A stretch of DNA of 7,232 nt from Bifidobacteriaceae bacterium. GTDB taxonomy: Bacteria; Actinomycetota; Actinomycetes; Actinomycetales; WQXJ01. Position numbers and translations under genes: made by a program. Location: contig JAIRTF010000026.1 of NCBI GenBank assembly GCA_031255075.1, positions 1 through 7,232 on the forward strand. Direction: 5' to 3'. The notes beneath the pieces are model-generated. The model was not told the DNA's origin, searched no databases, and saw nothing but the letters and a program-made list of their open reading frames with translations. Shown here one piece after another: positions 5,437 to 7,232 of the stretch. The number at the start of each line of letters is the position of its first letter. Position 1 is the first letter of the stretch.

Positions 5437-6850
5437 TAGAAAAACCCGCATTGGGCAAGAGCGGCGCGTTGGGGTGGACGAGCTTTTCTTCTCATGCACC
5501 GACCGCAAGGGCGTAATTACGGCCGCCAACTCCGTCTTCGCCCGGCTTTCGGCATTCCCCCGCGAGGAACTGATGGGCGCCCCCCACAACTTGATTCGCA
5601 ACCCGCTGATGCCGGGTGGCGCTTTCAAGCTGATGTGGGACACGCTGCTGGGTGGCAAGCCATTTGCCGCCTACGTCAAGAACCTTGCCAAGGACGGGTT
5701 TGACTATCAGGTGTTCGCCACCGTAACCCCAATGGGAAGTGGCTTCCTGTCAGTGCGTTCTTCACCCCGCTATGAGGATTTGTGGAACCCGGCGCAGGCG
5801 CTCTACGCGCAGACTTTGCCGGTGGAAACCCAAGCCCGGCGGGAAGGAGCCAACCGCTCGCAAATCGCCACCCAGGGCTTGGTCTCGCTGGCAGGAATGC
5901 TGGCCGATGCCGGCTTCCCCTCCTACGACGAATTTATGTATACGGCCCTGCCGGCGGAGACTCAAACCAGGGTGGCCATGTCGGCTCGCCGGACCTACCG
6001 GCCGGAGGCCCGCGGCGACATAGCCGATATCTTGAACAACGCGGTAGCGCTGGATGAACACATTGGCGCTCTGTTGGGTCGGCTCGATTCGTTGCAGCAC
6101 TTGGCTGAAGCCCTGCGGGCTGGCTCCCAACAACTGGGTGGTACGGTCGCGGCCTTGGCTCAAGTCACCCAGGTGGCTTTGAACGCCTCCCAGCATGTGG
6201 CTGCGCACGCACCGATTCTGACTTCCACCGCCAACGCTATGACCCAGGTTGGAAGCGCTTGTGAACAGGTCATCGCGCCCCTGCCAGAACGGCTCAGCCA
6301 AGTCCGCCACGGTGTGATGGAGCTGCGTTTCCGCATCGCGCTGGCCCAGCTACACAACGACATGGTGATCAACTTCGCCTTGGAGAACTTGGACGGCTTC
6401 GCGCCGCCAGAAGGCTTCCTGTATGTGCCGCTGCTGTGCTACGCCCTGGCGGACGATGTCGCAGCTGTCGCCTCGGGTTTGGAAGGCGCCCAACGGGTCC
6501 TGACAGATGTTGGCCAGCATGTTGAATCAGCCGGCGCACAACTTGGCCGGTTCCAGAAATTCCTCACCAACTGGCGCGTCCAGGTGCCAAAGTTTGGTGT
6601 GTCCGCTCAACTTGGTCCACTAGTTGGGCCGATTGATGAGCAACTCCACCGTTCCCATGAGGAACTGACCTCACTGCGGTCACTGGCCAAAGCCTGCGTG
6701 GCCGAAGCCCGCCCATTTGACCGGGCACCTCTGGAAGAGATCCTGGGCCGAATCAACGCGCCATCACGGCACTTAATCTCGGAGAACGTGGAGCATACCA
6801 AGGCTGTCTTCAACTCCATGGGCCTGGCCATGCCGAAGGGAGTCCAGTGA
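5429..6850 (+). CDS. Aer-type PAS domain protein with long helical C-terminus
   Basis: A 473-residue soluble protein. Residues about 15-113 form a PAS domain closely resembling the redox/energy sensor Aer. Shared landmarks include 'ITAAN' (30-34), 'EELMGAPHNLIR' (46-57), 'MP' (61-62), 'W70', 'VKN' (83-85), 'G90', 'Y93', 'PM' (101-102) and 'SVRS' (108-111). As I recall the E. coli Aer sequence, this alignment needs no gap up to residue 102. The remaining 360 residues are mostly Ala/Leu/Gln-rich helices resembling a degenerate methyl-accepting-type signalling region. I see no canonical MCP hairpin tip, HAMP domain, membrane helix or catalytic domain. A distinctive amphipathic segment lies near 297-316 (MELRFRIALAQLH followed by NDMV). 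The ATG at 5429 is chosen because it overlaps the GTPase stop by 8 nt and has a GATAGG about 7 nt upstream; an upstream in-frame ATG at 5405 would lie deeper in the GTPase gene. It probably gives signal input to the conservon or pilus machine. Ligand (FAD, haem or none) is unknown. Confidence 0.88.
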   Translation: MLDRKTRIGQERRVGVDELFFSCTDRKGVITAANSVFARLSAFPREELMGAPHNLIRNPLMPGGAFKLMWDTLLGGKPFAAYVKNLAKDGFDYQVFATVTPMGSGFLSVRSSPRYEDLWNPAQALYAQTLPVETQARREGANRSQIATQGLVSLAGMLADAGFPSYDEFMYTALPAETQTRVAMSARRTYRPEARGDIADILNNAVALDEHIGALLGRLDSLQHLAEALRAGSQQLGGTVAALAQVTQVALNASQHVAAHAPILTSTANAMTQVGSACEQVIAPLPERLSQVRHGVMELRFRIALAQLHNDMVINFALENLDGFAPPEGFLYVPLLCYALADDVAAVASGLEGAQRVLTDVGQHVESAGAQLGRFQKFLTNWRVQVPKFGVSAQLGPLVGPIDEQLHRSHEELTSLRSLAKACVAEARPFDRAPLEEILGRINAPSRHLISENVEHTKAVFNSMGLAMPKGVQ

Positions 6851-7232
6851 GCGCGCTAGAACAAACTTTGCTGTCCAGGGGACTGGTCTCACAGGCTCAG
6901 CTTGACAAAGCCAGCCGCCAACAGGTGGCGGACGGTGTCACGTTGGGCCAAGCCCTGGTGGCCACTGGTGCGCTGCGCGAGGAAGACCTGATTCCCATCC
7001 TGGCTGAGGCCGCCGGGCTGAAGTTTGTCGACCTTGACAACTACCCAGTTGACCGTGCCCTGGCCGGATCGCTGCCGGTGGCAATGTGTCGCCGCCACAT
7101 GGCCCTACCTTTCGCCCGCACCGAAGATGGCGTCTTGGTGGCCATGGCCGAGCCCGGCAACATTGTGGCGATTGATGACATCCGGGCCTTCCTAGGGGCA
7201 CAGATCATTCCGGTGGTGGCTGAACGTGCCTC
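6847..7232 (+). CDS. GspE/PilB-family pilus or type II secretion assembly ATPase, N-terminal domain (3'-truncated)
   Basis: The frame opens with GTG at 6847, overlapping the PAS stop as GTGA, with AAGGGAG 4 nt upstream, and runs off the window after 128 codons. The visible part is an MshEN/T2SSE N-terminal domain. It has two tandem 24-residue helical motifs (residues 3-26 and 32-55, five-residue spacer), then 'AGLKFVDLDNYPVDRALAGS' (56-75), a 'LP..MCRRHMALPFAR' strand-turn (77-92) and 'LVAMAEPGNIVAIDDIRAFL' (98-117). This layout is typical of PilB, MshE and GspE hexameric ATPases that drive assembly of type IV pili or type II pseudopili at the cytoplasmic membrane. The Walker A, Asp-box and zinc-binding regions lie beyond the edge, so ATPase activity and the PilB/GspE choice cannot be judged. 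Its overlap with the conservon-PAS operon implies co-expression. Confidence 0.85.
   Translation, partial: MSALEQTLLSRGLVSQAQLDKASRQQVADGVTLGQALVATGALREEDLIPILAEAAGLKFVDLDNYPVDRALAGSLPVAMCRRHMALPFARTEDGVLVAMAEPGNIVAIDDIRAFLGAQIIPVVAERA

Noticed and set aside
5762..6310. 182-codon - strand frame opposite the PAS protein gene
   Set aside because: No domain or ribosome binding site is evident, and the sense frame is strongly supported by the PAS domain and overlaps at both ends.

Overview
The window is a compact, gene-dense stretch of a high-GC Gram-positive genome (roughly 60-65% G+C by eye). All convincing genes lie on the + strand. The organism call (Actinobacteria/Actinomycetota) rests on the four-gene 'conservon' block: a CvnA-like ATPase, a CvnB roadblock/LC7 protein, a CvnC DUF742 protein and a CvnD Mgl-type small GTPase. 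This set is characteristic of that phylum. I cannot name the genus.

Layout. (1) Positions 2-1111 hold the 3' part of a cysteine-rich protein with RCC1-like beta-propeller segments, probably exported; its beginning lies outside the window. (2) Positions 1112-1203 are a short spacer with a nested inverted repeat (possible terminator or mRNA structure), a weak promoter-like pair and a strong ribosome binding site. (3) Positions 1204-3699 encode a membrane-anchored histidine-kinase-like ATPase with a very long Pro/Ala/Gly-rich tail and a CvnA-type basic C-terminus. (4) A 72-bp gap (3700-3771), possibly holding a 23-codon leader ORF, precedes the roadblock gene (3772-4227). (5) DUF742 (4224-4850), GTPase (4831-5436), an Aer-type PAS protein (5429-6850) and the start of a GspE/PilB-family assembly ATPase (6847 to the window end) follow. 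These overlap one another by 4, 20, 8 and 4 nt, so they are almost certainly one translationally coupled operon. No stretch over 300 bases lacks a gene, and I saw no tRNA, rRNA, CRISPR array, insertion sequence or attachment site.

How the parts may work together. Roadblock/GTPase pairs of this kind are relatives of MglB/MglA, which in Myxococcus control cell polarity and type IV pili. Here a complete CvnA-D set is fused, by overlapping reading frames, to an Aer-like PAS protein and to a pilus/type II secretion assembly ATPase carrying an MshEN-like N-terminal domain. The CvnA-like protein has no extracellular sensor domain, so the PAS protein is the obvious candidate for signal input. I infer a signal-controlled switch for a type IV pilus-like machine: PAS signal and/or CvnA scaffold, then the roadblock/GTPase switch, then the assembly ATPase. 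The upstream RCC1-like cysteine-rich protein could be a surface or tip component of the same machine. This wiring is inference; the gene order and domain identities are what the sequence shows.
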